A stretch of 60,283 bases of DNA. It comes from Azohydromonas lata NBRC 102462. Its GTDB lineage: Bacteria; Pseudomonadota; Gammaproteobacteria; Burkholderiales; Burkholderiaceae_C. Location: assembly GCF_001571085.1 (NCBI RefSeq), contig NZ_BCTC01000034.1, positions 1 to 60,283 on the forward strand, written 5' to 3'. Shown piece by piece: positions 18,201-26,641 of this stretch (positions are counted from its first letter, which is position 1; the number at the start of each line of letters is the position of its first letter). The position numbers and the translations under genes are program-made. A model generated the notes under the pieces. The model saw only the letters and a list, made by a program, of their open reading frames with translations. It did no database searches and was not told the origin of the DNA.

Positions 18201-19178
18201 TCAGTCCAACGACACCTTGGCGCGCTTGATGACCTCGGCGTACTTGGCCGACTCCGCCGCGATGAAGCTGTTGAACTGTTCGCGCGTGGCGGGGAAGAGG
18301 TCGTAGCCGAAGGTGGCGTAGCGCTGCTTGATTTCGGGGTCGGCCAGCGCCTCCTCGATGTCGCGCTGTATGCGCTCGGCTGTCGGCTTGGGCAGGCCCT
18401 TGGGCGCGGCGATGGTGGTCCAGCCCGTGACCTCATAGCCGGCCGGGCCGCCGGACTCGGCCACCGTGGGCACGTCGGGGAAGGCGGGGTGGCGCTTCGG
18501 CGCCGTGACGGCAATGAACTTCAGCCTGCCCGAGCGCTGCAGCGGGCCCGCGGTGGCCATGGAGCCCAGCGCGAAGTTCAGCTCGCCCGTGGCCACGGCC
18601 GTGTAGAGCTGGGAAGTCTCCTTGTAGATGACGTGCTGCATCTGCGTGTTGGTCATGGACTCCAGCAGCGCCGAGCCCAGGTGCACCGGGTTGCCCACCG
18701 ACCAGGAGCCGTAGTTCAGCGCCGTGGGCCGCGCCTTGGCGTCGGCCAGGATGTCGCCCACCGTCTTGTACTTGCTGTCGTTGGAGACGCCGACGAAGAA
18801 GTAGGTCTTGAACAGGGGCACGAGCGGATCGAAGTCCTTGACCGGGTCGTAGGGCAGCTTCTTGAACAGGTGCGGATAGGCCACCAGGTGCACGTTGTCC
18901 AGTTGGATCAGATCGTGCCCGTCGGTGGAGCCGCGCTTGAAGGTGTCGATGGCGATGAAGCCGTTGGCGCCGGGCTTGTTCTCCACCACCACGGGCTTGC
19001 CCCACTTCTTCTGCAGCCGCTCGGCCACCAGGCGGACCACGGCCTCGGGGCCGGCGCCTGCCGGGAAGGGCGTGATGATGCGCACGGGGCGGGAAGGGAA
19101 ATCCTGCGCGTGCGCCGTGGCGCCCAGCAGCGAAAAAGCGGCCAGCGTGGCGCCGGCCAGCAGTTTCATGGCGTTCAT
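18201..19178 (-). CDS. Bug/TctC-type periplasmic solute-binding protein
   Basis: This is a 325-residue protein of the tripartite tricarboxylate transporter substrate-binding (Bug) family. It has a signal peptide (LLAGATLAAFSLLGATAHAQ) and then the family start DFPSRPVRIITPFPAGAGPEAVVR, with VVVENKPGANGFIA. Bug proteins bind carboxylates or related small molecules in the periplasm. No tctA or tctB membrane genes are nearby, which is usual for this hugely expanded family in Comamonadaceae. The start is ATG 19178, six bases after AGGAGA. The ligand cannot be predicted. Confidence 0.92.
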   Translation of the reverse strand: MNAMKLLAGATLAAFSLLGATAHAQDFPSRPVRIITPFPAGAGPEAVVRLVAERLQKKWGKPVVVENKPGANGFIAIDTFKRGSTDGHDLIQLDNVHLVAYPHLFKKLPYDPVKDFDPLVPLFKTYFFVGVSNDSKYKTVGDILADAKARPTALNYGSWSVGNPVHLGSALLESMTNTQMQHVIYKETSQLYTAVATGELNFALGSMATAGPLQRSGRLKFIAVTAPKRHPAFPDVPTVAESGGPAGYEVTGWTTIAAPKGLPKPTAERIQRDIEEALADPEIKQRYATFGYDLFPATREQFNSFIAAESAKYAEVIKRAKVSLD

Positions 19179-19545
19179 GGGGGGTCTCCTCGTTGGGTAC
19201 TGAGCGGTGTGGTCGCCCGCGCTTTCTGGTCACTCGTGAATGACGGCGCGGGTCGCGCCTGACAGTGTGGCCGCCACGGCGCCCGCAAGCCGCCATCGCG
19301 GGGCGCCTTGCGCGGATTTTCCCCACGGTTTCCGGGTTTATCCCGAGTGAAAGCGTTGCGCCGGCGCCAAGGCCTGCCCCGATGCCGGCCCTGGCGGCCA
19401 CGGCCTCGCGGCGCCCATGGCCCCCACCGGCCCCCATAGTTCCTTGGAACGATGCGCGCCGGCGCCCGCATCCTCCTTTTCGCTCACGCCGCCTGTCCGA
19501 CCGAAGAATGGGCACGCGCGCCCGCAACGCGGACAGTCACGGCCC
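19179..19545. other. Divergent intergenic region between the Bug gene and the Crp/Fnr gene
   Basis: These 367 GC-rich bases hold the promoters of both flanking genes. I saw no full Fnr box (TTGAT-N4-ATCAA) here, so autoregulation of the Crp/Fnr gene is not supported by an obvious site. No gene or RNA was recognised. Confidence 0.4.
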
Positions 19546-20235
19546 ATGGACCTGAGCCGTTTCGACACCCCGCGCTATCTCTCCGTGCTGCCGCTGTTCG
19601 GCGACTGCCGTCCCGCCGATCTGCAGCACTTGGCCGAAGACTGCCAGCTCACGCGATACGCGCGCGGCGAGCCGGTGTTTCGCTGCGGCGACCCCTGCGA
19701 CGCCTTCCACGTCGTGGTCACGGGCCAGGTCAAGCTGCACGCCATCTCGGCCTCCGGCCAGGAAAAGGTGATCCGGCTGGTCGGCGCGGGCTACAGCTTC
19801 GGCGAGACGCTGGTGTTCGGCCAGCGGCCCTGCTCGGTCAACGCCACGGCGCTGGGCGACACGCTGGTGCTCACGCTGCGCAAGCAAGCGCTGCTGGCCG
19901 AAGTGGCCCGGGACCCGCGGCTGGCCTTGCGGCTGCTGGCGGGCATGTCGGAGCAGGTGCACGGCCTCATGAGCGACGTGGAGGCCTACGCGCTGCACAG
20001 CGGCACGCAGCGCGTCGTTAATTACCTGCTGCGCGAACGCAGGCCCTGCGAGGACGGCGGCTCGCTGGTGTCGCTGCCGGTGAGCAAGGCCACCATCGCC
20101 TCGCGGCTGTCCATCACGCCGGAGTACTTCTCCCGGGTGCTGGCGGAGCTGGAGGCCGGCCACATGATCTCGGTGCAGCGCCGCGACATCCGCATCGTCG
20201 ACGCACAGCGCCTGGCACGCCATGGCCTGCAGTGA
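19546..20235 (+). CDS. Crp/Fnr family transcriptional regulator (Dnr-like, no Fe-S cysteine cluster)
   Basis: This is a 229-residue regulator with an N-terminal cyclic-nucleotide-type barrel (about 15-130), a dimer helix and a C-terminal HTH. The recognition helix contains ITPEYFSRV, that is Glu193, Ser196 and Arg197, the E-x-x-S-R set by which Fnr-type proteins read TTGAT half-sites. The spaced cysteines that hold the oxygen-sensing cluster of Fnr are not arranged correctly (Cys21, Cys33, Cys47, Cys51), so a Dnr/Nnr-type or other signal is more likely than direct O2 sensing. It overlaps hemN by 14 bases, so co-expression with oxygen-independent haem synthesis is expected. Fnr-like boxes occur before both ring-cleavage units in this window. 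Confidence 0.88.
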   Translation: MDLSRFDTPRYLSVLPLFGDCRPADLQHLAEDCQLTRYARGEPVFRCGDPCDAFHVVVTGQVKLHAISASGQEKVIRLVGAGYSFGETLVFGQRPCSVNATALGDTLVLTLRKQALLAEVARDPRLALRLLAGMSEQVHGLMSDVEAYALHSGTQRVVNYLLRERRPCEDGGSLVSLPVSKATIASRLSITPEYFSRVLAELEAGHMISVQRRDIRIVDAQRLARHGLQ

Positions 20236-21661
20236 CGCCATGAGCTGCCCGCCCTCTTCCACCGCCCAAGGGCTGCAGGATGCCCGCACGCTGCTCACCG
20301 AAGAGCTGCTGCGCGGCTTCGACAAGCCGGGCCCGCGCTACACCTCCTACCCCACGGCCGACCGCTTCCACGGCCAGTTTGGCCCGGCACAGGCGACCCA
20401 GGCCCTCACGGCGCTGCCGGCTGCCGGCGCGAACGCGCCGCTCTCGCTCTACGTGCACATTCCGTTTTGCGAATCCATCTGCTACTACTGCGCCTGCAAC
20501 AAGATCATCACCCGCCACCATGAACGCGCCGCCGAGTACCTCGATGCGCTCGAGGCGGAGCTGGCGCTGGTGTCGTCCCTGCTGGGCACGGGACGGCCGG
20601 TGTCGCAACTGCATTTCGGCGGCGGCTCGCCGACCTTCCTGTCCGATGCCGAGCTCGAACGGCTGATGTCGGCACTGGCCGCGCGCTTTCAGTTCACGGC
20701 GGACTCGGAGATTTCCATCGAGGTCGATCCGCGCACGGTGAGCACGGCACGCCTGGCGCACCTGCGCGGCCTGGGCTTCAACCGGCTGAGCTTTGGCGTG
20801 CAGGACTTCGATCCCGACGTGCAACAGGCGGTGCACCGCGTGCAATCCTTTGACGCCGTGCGTGAGCTCATGGACGGCGCGCGGGCACTGGGCTTTGCCT
20901 CCATCAACGCCGACTTCATCTACGGCCTGCCCAAGCAGACGCCGCAGAGCTTTGCGCGCACCGTGCAGCAGATTGGCGAGCTGCGCCCGCACCGCATCGC
21001 GCTGTATGCCTACGCGCACCTGCCGGAACGCTTCAAGCCGCAGCGCCGCATCCACGAGCAGGATCTGCCCAGCCCGTCGCAGCGCATCACCATGCTGGGC
21101 GACGCCATCCACGGGCTGCTGGCGCAGGGTTTCGAGCACATCGGCATGGACCACTTCGCGCTGCCGGCCGACCCGCTGGCCGTGGCCCGGCGCCAGGGAA
21201 GCCTGCACCGCAACTTCCAGGGCTACAGCACGCAGCCGGACTGCGACCTCGTGGCCCTGGGCGTGTCGGCCATAGGCCGCATTGGCGGCACCTACTACCA
21301 GAACGCCAAAACGCTACCCACGTACTACGAAAGCCTGCAGCGCCAGGAGCTGCCCGTGGAGCGGGGCTACGAGCTCGATGCGGACGACCGGCTGCGGCGC
21401 GACGTGATCATGGCCCTGATGTGCCGGGGCGGCCTGGACTTCGACGCCGTCGAGCAGCAGCACGGCATCCGCGTTGAGGACTACTTCCAGCGCGAGTTGC
21501 AAGCGCTGCTGCCGCTGGCGCAGTCGGGGCTGGTGACGCTGCAGGCGCGGCGCATCGGCGTCACGGCGGCGGGCTGGTTTCTCATACGCGCCGTCGCCAG
21601 CGTCTTCGACCGTCATTTGCAGGCCGCCACGTCGCGTCCGCGCTTCTCTCGCATGGTCTGA
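20222..21661 (+). CDS. hemN: Oxygen-independent coproporphyrinogen III dehydrogenase
   Basis: This is a 479-residue radical-SAM enzyme that oxidatively decarboxylates coproporphyrinogen III to protoporphyrinogen IX under low oxygen. The 4Fe-4S cysteines are Cys83, Cys87 and Cys90 in PFCESICYYCACNK. LHFGGGSPTFL, the SAM-binding SIEVDPRT and FIYGLPKQT follow, as in E. coli HemN. The C-terminal HemN domain is complete. The start is ATG 20222, overlapping the regulator gene; ATG 20240, four bases after its stop, is an equally good alternative. Pairing with a Crp/Fnr gene is typical of denitrifying or microaerobic betaproteobacteria. Confidence 0.95.
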   Translation: MACSDAMSCPPSSTAQGLQDARTLLTEELLRGFDKPGPRYTSYPTADRFHGQFGPAQATQALTALPAAGANAPLSLYVHIPFCESICYYCACNKIITRHHERAAEYLDALEAELALVSSLLGTGRPVSQLHFGGGSPTFLSDAELERLMSALAARFQFTADSEISIEVDPRTVSTARLAHLRGLGFNRLSFGVQDFDPDVQQAVHRVQSFDAVRELMDGARALGFASINADFIYGLPKQTPQSFARTVQQIGELRPHRIALYAYAHLPERFKPQRRIHEQDLPSPSQRITMLGDAIHGLLAQGFEHIGMDHFALPADPLAVARRQGSLHRNFQGYSTQPDCDLVALGVSAIGRIGGTYYQNAKTLPTYYESLQRQELPVERGYELDADDRLRRDVIMALMCRGGLDFDAVEQQHGIRVEDYFQRELQALLPLAQSGLVTLQARRIGVTAAGWFLIRAVASVFDRHLQAATSRPRFSRMV

Positions 21662-21694
21662 GGAAGGCAGCGCGATAATTTTTGCTCTTTGACT

Positions 21695-21724
21695 GCGTCC
21701 TGATAACTCTCATTATCATGCCGC
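21695..21724. repeat. Inverted repeat resembling a tyrosine-recombinase core site
   Basis: Arms GCGTCCTGATAA (21695-21706) and TTATCATGCCGC (21713-21724) are inverted copies with 10 of 12 matches around a 6-base centre CTCTCA. This is the geometry of XerC/XerD or phage core sites: two recombinase arms with a 6-8 bp crossover region. It lies in an AT-rich gap 53 bases before the recombinase gene. It could also be an operator or a weak terminator of hemN. Confidence 0.5.
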
Positions 21725-21776
21725 TACTTAAATAGCAAAAACGGTGTGCCGTTGGAATGACGGGCACCGGGAGCCG

Positions 21777-23843
21777 ATGCAAACCATTGAGCCGCCAAGG
21801 AAATCCGCTGCGGGCCGGCCACGGGGTGCACGTACGAAGGTATTGCGCGAGCAACAGCCTTTGGGCGTGCATCACTTCGCTTTCCTCAGGGCATGCCTGC
21901 AGGGGCTGGACGTCAGGAAAGCCTGGGAGCGCTATCTGGCCTTTGGCGAGGTCAGCAACCACTCTCGCCATATCGAGCGCCAGCGGGCCTTGCTCATGCA
22001 GCGCGTGCTGCGCGAAGCCCAGGCCCTGAACCTGACGCTGGCCGAGGACGAGCGCATCACGGCGGAGTTGGCCTTGCTTGCCCAAGCCCCGCAAGGCCCC
22101 GGCGCCACAGCCTTGCCCAGCCTGGACGACTTCGCAGCCGTACACGGCCTGGACAGCGACGGCTGGTCCGAGCAGGACCTGTTGCGCGAGTACCGCGAAT
22201 GCTTCGGTCTGGACGGCCCCACGGAGACCGGTCTCCCCTCGCCTGCCGCGGCGGTATCGAACAGCACCGGGCCGTTGCGTGCCCTGCTTCGGATCGAGGG
22301 CCTGCTGTCCCGCCGCCCTGCCCCGGCGGACACGTTGTCCTGGTGGTTGTCGCCTGTCCTGGCCACTCGGCTGCGGGAAGCCGGCATTGCCACCGTGCAA
22401 GCCTTGGCCCAAACGGCCAACGTCCATGGCGCGAACTGGTGGCGCCGCGTTCGCGGGTTGGGGGCCACGCGGGCGCAGGCGCTGCTGGACTGGCTCAAAC
22501 CCATGGTGGCCCACAGCGATGCGGCACTGCGGGAGGACGTCCTGCACCCGCCCCAACGGCGTGCGGCGTTGCGCACCGCCACCCTGGCCACAATAGACAC
22601 GCCGCCCCGGTGGGCCCTCGTACCTTGGGAGCGGCTGGCGGTGCCGCAGCGCCTGGCGGGCGGTGCGGCCGCACCCGGCTTGTTTGCCACGCGCATGCCC
22701 AACCACCTGGGCGCGCACGACGACCGGCAAGCGGTGGAGGCCTGGCTCTCGCAGTTCCGGGACAAGCCCGCCACGCTGCGTGCCTACCGCAAGGAGGTGG
22801 AGCGCTTTTACCTGTGGTGCCTGCTGGAGCGGGACAAGCCGCTGTCGTCCATGGACAGCCTGGACGCACAGGCCTACCGTGACTTCATCCGGCAGCCGCC
22901 GGCATCGTGGTGTGCGGCCGGCGTCGTCACGCGCGACGACATGGGCTGGCGGCCCTTCCGCGGCCCCTTGAGCCCCGCATCGCAACGGCAGGCGCTGGTC
23001 GTGGTGCAAGCCTTGTTTGACGGTTTGCGCGACGCGAACTATCTGGTCGGCAACCCGCTGCGCGCGGTCAACAAGCGCGCGGCGTTGACGGCCTCACGCA
23101 TGGACATCGACCGTTCCTTCACCGATGCGGAATGGGCATTCATATGTGCCCAGGTCGATCTGGAAGAAGCGGCGGCCCGTGGCCGGGGACAGGTGCCGGC
23201 GGGGGCGGAACAACGCCGCTTGCGCATGGTGCTGGAGTTGCTCGCCGGCACGGGCCTGCGCTTGTCGGAAATCGCCGGGGCCACGACCGCTTCGTTGCGC
23301 AGCGTCGCCATCGGCCAAGAAGCTCGGCAAGCCGTCTTGCTGACCGTGGAGGGCAAGGGGGGCAAGCAGCGCGAGGTGCCCCTGGCCGATGATTTGGCAC
23401 AACTCGTCGCGCGCCACCATGCCGACGCCTCGTCCATGGGAGCGCTGCCCTCGCCGGCACCGCTGGTGTGCACCTTGGCCGATGCACCGCCCCGGTGGGT
23501 GGCCACCGTCGGCGGCAGGGCCGAATTGCAGGTCCGCGGCGCCGGTGGCCGCGCGTTGGGCGCCAGCGGGCTCTACCGCACGCTCAAGCGCTTTTTCAAG
23601 CACATCGCTGCAGAGGCGCATCTGATCGACGGGCTCGATGCCGGCCGCTTCCAGGCGGCCTCCACCCATTGGCTGCGCCATACCTTTGCGCGCCAGGGCG
23701 CCGCGGCGCAAGTGCCGGTGGAGGTTCTCCAGCAGGCGCTGGGGCACGCCAGCCTGTCGACGACCACCGTGTACCTGAGCACGGAGCGGTTCCGAATGGT
23801 GCTGGAGCTGGAGAAGCTGCACCGGCGCCGCAAGGCGGGTTGA
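21777..23843 (+). CDS. Tyrosine recombinase/integrase of the plasmid-partition neighbourhood
   Basis: This is a 688-residue site-specific recombinase. The last 350 residues hold a SAM-like core-binding domain (WLSQFRDKPATLRAYRKEVERFYLWC) and the catalytic domain. The active-site residues are visible: Arg near 495 in GTGLRLSEIAG, a Lys in VEGKGGKQREVPL, HWLRHTF near 635, LGHASLSTT, and Tyr near 665 in TVYLS. The long N-terminal part (HFAFLRACLQGLDVRKAWERYL) resembles the extra phage-integrase N-terminal domain found in Burkholderiales. The start is ATG 21777 after GGGAG; GTG 21744 is possible. With parS sites directly downstream, it is more likely a replicon resolution enzyme than a prophage integrase. 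Confidence 0.88.
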   Translation: MQTIEPPRKSAAGRPRGARTKVLREQQPLGVHHFAFLRACLQGLDVRKAWERYLAFGEVSNHSRHIERQRALLMQRVLREAQALNLTLAEDERITAELALLAQAPQGPGATALPSLDDFAAVHGLDSDGWSEQDLLREYRECFGLDGPTETGLPSPAAAVSNSTGPLRALLRIEGLLSRRPAPADTLSWWLSPVLATRLREAGIATVQALAQTANVHGANWWRRVRGLGATRAQALLDWLKPMVAHSDAALREDVLHPPQRRAALRTATLATIDTPPRWALVPWERLAVPQRLAGGAAAPGLFATRMPNHLGAHDDRQAVEAWLSQFRDKPATLRAYRKEVERFYLWCLLERDKPLSSMDSLDAQAYRDFIRQPPASWCAAGVVTRDDMGWRPFRGPLSPASQRQALVVVQALFDGLRDANYLVGNPLRAVNKRAALTASRMDIDRSFTDAEWAFICAQVDLEEAAARGRGQVPAGAEQRRLRMVLELLAGTGLRLSEIAGATTASLRSVAIGQEARQAVLLTVEGKGGKQREVPLADDLAQLVARHHADASSMGALPSPAPLVCTLADAPPRWVATVGGRAELQVRGAGGRALGASGLYRTLKRFFKHIAAEAHLIDGLDAGRFQAASTHWLRHTFARQGAAAQVPVEVLQQALGHASLSTTTVYLSTERFRMVLELEKLHRRRKAG

Positions 23844-23858
23844 CGGCCCCACACGCAG

Positions 23859-23881
23859 GGGTGTTCTACCGTAGAACACCC
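23859..23881. repeat. parS centromere candidate 1
   Basis: This is a perfect 11-bp inverted repeat, arm GGGTGTTCTAC, around a single central C. It is identical to a second copy 136 bp away. Both lie just beyond the 3' end of parB, a normal place for ParB-binding sites in parABS modules. Confidence 0.85.
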
Positions 23882-23994
23882 AGTACCCACTGCACCACCC
23901 GTTCGCGCCTGCCGCGCCTCACCGGGCGGGCAGCCATGCCTCAGCAAGCGCGTCGGTATCACCCATACATCCAGGGCCGCCTGGCCAAGGCTGC

Positions 23995-24017
23995 GGGTGT
24001 TCTACCGTAGAACACCC
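23995..24017. repeat. parS centromere candidate 2
   Basis: This is an exact second copy of the 23-bp palindrome at 23859. The symmetry extends two more bases on each side here (GC at both flanks, 23993-24019). Confidence 0.87.
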
Positions 24018-24024
24018 GCCCAAC

Positions 24025-24045
24025 AAAAAGGGGCCCGCAGGCCCC
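24025..24045 (-). terminator. Rho-independent terminator of parA-parB
   Basis: On the minus strand the stem GGGGCC/GGCCCC with a four-base TGCG loop is followed by TTTTTG. It lies 38 bases past the parB stop and just before the second parS. Confidence 0.82.
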
Positions 24046-24082
24046 TGGTATGGATTTTCAAGCCTGGACCGGCTATCGGCCG

Positions 24083-25111
24083 TCAATCGAAGAACTTGCC
24101 CAGCAGCTCCAGCAAGCGCTTTTCCTTGTCGGCCGTCAGCGCCCCTGCCTTGAAGCGCAGCGTGACGTTGCCGCGTGCATCCTTGTCCCATGAGCCCACC
24201 GTCTTGCCGCTCTGGGTGTAGCGGGTCTGCCGTGTCAGCTGGCCCTTTTCGCCCTGGCCGGTCAGGCAAGCCAGCACGTCGCGGGCAGCGGGACGAGGCG
24301 ACTGCGCAGCCAGGCCTTTGGCACGTTCCAGGACCGCCGCTTCGTCGTGCTCCAGCGCGGCCTTCAGCGGTGCCACCCAGCGGAACTGAAGCTCCAGCGG
24401 CGAGGGGAAAGCCTGCACTACCTCGTCCGGCAAGGCCGCGATCTGCAACGCGGTGCTGACGTTGCCGGGTTGCGCCCCGATGGACGAGGCCAGTTGCCGC
24501 AGCGAAGGGAACAAGCCGGCGTCCAGGGCGCGCCGGTACATCATGCCCTGCTCCCAGGCCGACAAATCCTTGCGGCCCCGGTTTTCGCGCTCCATTTCTA
24601 TGAACAGCGCGCGATCCTCGATGTTGTCCACCAGGCACAGCACAGGCAGGCCCAATTGCCGGCAGGCTTCCAGCCGCCGGTGGCCGTACACCACTTCGAA
24701 ACTGTCGGCCGGTTCGGCCACGGGCCGGACCTTGATGGGCTGGACGTTGCCGCCCGCGTCAGCCACTTCGGCCTTGAGCTTTTCAAACTGCGGCGAGCTG
24801 AAATTGAGCTCATGGCGGTTGGCCCAGCGGCTTGGGCGTATCAGCGCCGTGTCTATCAGCCGCGTGGCCTTGGCGCCGTCCCATTGGCGCAGATCGGCAA
24901 GCGCCTCGTCCAATTGGCCTTGCAGTGCCTGTGCCTGCTGGGCCTTGGCCTGCAGGGCCTCGTTCTCGCGCAGCAGTTCCGAGCGCGCGTCGTTGGCAAA
25001 CGCCATCATCGCGCCCGGGGCCGTCTTGGGCCGGGCAGGCGCGTCGCTCTCGGGCCCAAGCCCGGGCAGGTTGCTGAAATCCAGCTTGGCGGCCTTGTTC
25101 TTGAGACTCAT
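24083..25111 (-). CDS. parB: ParB partition protein
   Basis: This is a 342-residue centromere-binding protein of the plasmid/chromid ParB type. The N-terminal part has a leucine-rich coiled coil (SELLRENEALQAKAQQAQALQGQLDEAL). The ParB/Srx CTPase-type domain follows with FEVVYGHRRLEACRQLGLPV and the ERENRGRKDLSAWEQG box, then an HTH (LRQLASSIGAQPGNVSTALQIAALP) and a C-terminal dimer/DNA segment. It begins 14 bases after the parA stop and forms one transcript with it, ended by the terminator at 24025. The twin 23-bp palindromes beyond its 3' end are the likely binding sites. Confidence 0.95.
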   Translation of the reverse strand: MSLKNKAAKLDFSNLPGLGPESDAPARPKTAPGAMMAFANDARSELLRENEALQAKAQQAQALQGQLDEALADLRQWDGAKATRLIDTALIRPSRWANRHELNFSSPQFEKLKAEVADAGGNVQPIKVRPVAEPADSFEVVYGHRRLEACRQLGLPVLCLVDNIEDRALFIEMERENRGRKDLSAWEQGMMYRRALDAGLFPSLRQLASSIGAQPGNVSTALQIAALPDEVVQAFPSPLELQFRWVAPLKAALEHDEAAVLERAKGLAAQSPRPAARDVLACLTGQGEKGQLTRQTRYTQSGKTVGSWDKDARGNVTLRFKAGALTADKEKRLLELLGKFFD

Positions 25112-25125
25112 GGCGGCTCCTCAGC

Positions 25126-26307
25126 TCAGACGGCCAGTTGTTCCAGTTGCGTGGCCCACACGGCCTGGATCTGCTGCTCGACCAGTTCGCACATGCGGTC
25201 GTAGGCGTCGCGGGCGCGGGCAAACGTCTTGGCGTTCATGGCGCCGCGGGGCAGGTCGTACACCGTGCCGAACTCGGCCGACGCCGTGGCGGTGACGGCG
25301 GTCTTGGGAATCTCGATGGGCAGCACCTTGTCGGCGTAGCCTTCCAGCACCCATTGGCGAACCACCGTGCTGGCCGCGTCGTTGGACTCCACGCGCGACA
25401 GCAGCACGTCGATGAACTCAAAGGTCTTGTCCTGGCCGCGGCTGCGAATGAGCTGGTTGCACAGGTCGCTGAACAAGTCCCAGAACTGGGCCGAGCTGGC
25501 GAAGTCCAGCGCCGAAGGGGGCAAGGGCATGATGACCCCGTCGGCGGCCATCAGTGCATTGATGGTGACGTAGCTCAGCGCCGGCGGCGTGTCGATGATG
25601 ATGATGTCGTAGTCCATGCGCGCCTGGTCCAGTCCGCGGTCGAGCACGCGCCAGAACTCGAAGCCCGGGTCGCGCGTCTGGCGGGCGGGCAGGGCAAACT
25701 CGGCGCCAAACAGCAGCGGCGCGGCGCACACCAGGTCGATGCCTGGCCAGTAGCTGCCGCGTATGGCGTAGCTCAAGTCCTCGTGGGCGCCGGAGAACAG
25801 CAGCATGGCCGTGTGTTCCTGCTCCACTTCGGCGTCCGGCAGCACGCCGAACAGCGTGGTGGCCGAGCCCTGCGGGTCCAGGTCCACGACCAGCACCCGG
25901 TGGCCGCGCATGGACAAGCCCTGCGCCAGCGTCACGGCCGACGTGGTCTTGGCCACGCCGCCCTTGAAGTTGGCCACCGTCAGCGTGGTGCCCACGGCGC
26001 CTTCGGGACGCATGTGGGGGGCGCGGAACTCGCGAATCCACTGGCGCGCATCCGCCATGGACCACTCGCGCCGGTTGCCCTGCATCTGACCGGCGGGCAG
26101 ATCGCCACGGGTGAGCCGGTAGGCAATCTTCGATTTGTCCACGTGGCACAGCTGCGCCAGTTGAGCGGCGCTCAAGGACGGCGCCGACTTCTTGGCCGCC
26201 GGCGGCAGCATGGCCGCACGAATGTGCCCCATCATGGCCGCCACGCGTGCCGCTTGATGTTCGATGTCGGCCAGGCTTTGCCGACGGATGGCCTGTTTGA
26301 TGTCCAT
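25126..26307 (-). CDS. parA: ParA partition ATPase (type Ia)
   Basis: This is a 393-residue P-loop ATPase that moves ParB-parS complexes over the nucleoid. Residues 115-121 are the deviant Walker A KGGVAKT, followed by VLVVDLDPQGSATTLFG and IIIIDTPPALSYVTINALMAADGVIMPLPPSALD. An N-terminal extension of about 100 residues includes an HTH-like segment (LSAAQLAQLCHVDKSKIAYRLTRGDLPAG), the mark of type Ia ParA proteins that repress their own promoter. The inverted repeat at 26356-26379 upstream is a candidate operator. ATG 26307 gives MDIKQAIRRQ; parB follows. Confidence 0.95.
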   Translation of the reverse strand: MDIKQAIRRQSLADIEHQAARVAAMMGHIRAAMLPPAAKKSAPSLSAAQLAQLCHVDKSKIAYRLTRGDLPAGQMQGNRREWSMADARQWIREFRAPHMRPEGAVGTTLTVANFKGGVAKTTSAVTLAQGLSMRGHRVLVVDLDPQGSATTLFGVLPDAEVEQEHTAMLLFSGAHEDLSYAIRGSYWPGIDLVCAAPLLFGAEFALPARQTRDPGFEFWRVLDRGLDQARMDYDIIIIDTPPALSYVTINALMAADGVIMPLPPSALDFASSAQFWDLFSDLCNQLIRSRGQDKTFEFIDVLLSRVESNDAASTVVRQWVLEGYADKVLPIEIPKTAVTATASAEFGTVYDLPRGAMNAKTFARARDAYDRMCELVEQQIQAVWATQLEQLAV

Positions 26308-26355
26308 GTCCGTGCCCGCTTGTTACGTTTTTGGGATTGCAGACGATTATGCATG

Positions 26356-26379
26356 GCACATCGGAAAAATCGCATGTGC
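26356..26379. promoter_or_regulatory. Candidate ParA operator upstream of parA
   Basis: GCACAT (26356-26361) and ATGTGC (26374-26379) form an inverted repeat around 12 bases with an A-rich centre. A further TGGCACA copy occurs at 26382-26388, 27 bases after the first. The site lies 49-72 bases upstream of the parA start codon. Confidence 0.5.
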
Positions 26380-26449
26380 GGTGGCACAGTGCACAACGTG
26401 GGCCTTATCAGCAGCGCCGTTTGATTTCTTTCCTATCTTCTCGGCGGGA

Positions 26450-26494
26450 TTAAAAAAGTCTAAAGAAGTTAAAGAGATTAAAGCTTGTGGACAA
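26450..26494. other. AT-rich unwinding element with phased repeats and a DnaA-like box
   Basis: TTAAAA at 26450, CTAAAG at 26460, TTAAAG at 26469 and TTAAAG at 26478 recur every 9-10 bases in a clearly AT-rich stretch. TTGTGGACAA (26485-26494) follows; its complement TTGTCCACA is one base from the DnaA box TTATCCACA. Together they look like the DNA-unwinding side of an origin. Confidence 0.6.
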
Positions 26495-26546
26495 CTCGGT
26501 TTTATCTATAAAAATCAATGATTTACTGAATATTAATAATGCACTC

Positions 26547-26627
26547 TGTCCAGCTTTTAACCGATACCGTCCAGTATTTAACCGATACCGTCCATGATTC
26601 AACCGTCAAGTGTCCAGCGTCTTCCCG
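26547..26627. repeat. Iteron array 1: tight, 21-bp period
   Basis: 17-bp iterons start at 26547 (TGTCCAGCTTTTAACCG), 26568 (CGTCCAGTATTTAACCG) and 26589 (CGTCCATGATTCAACCG), with a degenerate fourth at 26611. The 21-bp step is two helical turns, so bound Rep monomers would lie on one face of the DNA. Confidence 0.9.
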
Positions 26628-26641
26628 GACACTGTGGCAGC

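Larger units (their letters stand above)
23844..24082. other. Partition-site region between recombinase and parB
   Basis: These 239 bases carry no gene. They contain two identical palindromes (23859-23881 and 23995-24017) and the parB terminator (24025-24045). The 113 bases between the palindromes look like ordinary GC-rich sequence. Confidence 0.6.

Noticed and set aside
21777-23843. Tyrosine recombinase considered as the integrase of a prophage or genomic island.
   Set aside because: No phage genes, no tRNA target and no att duplication; context is parS-parB-parA-rep.
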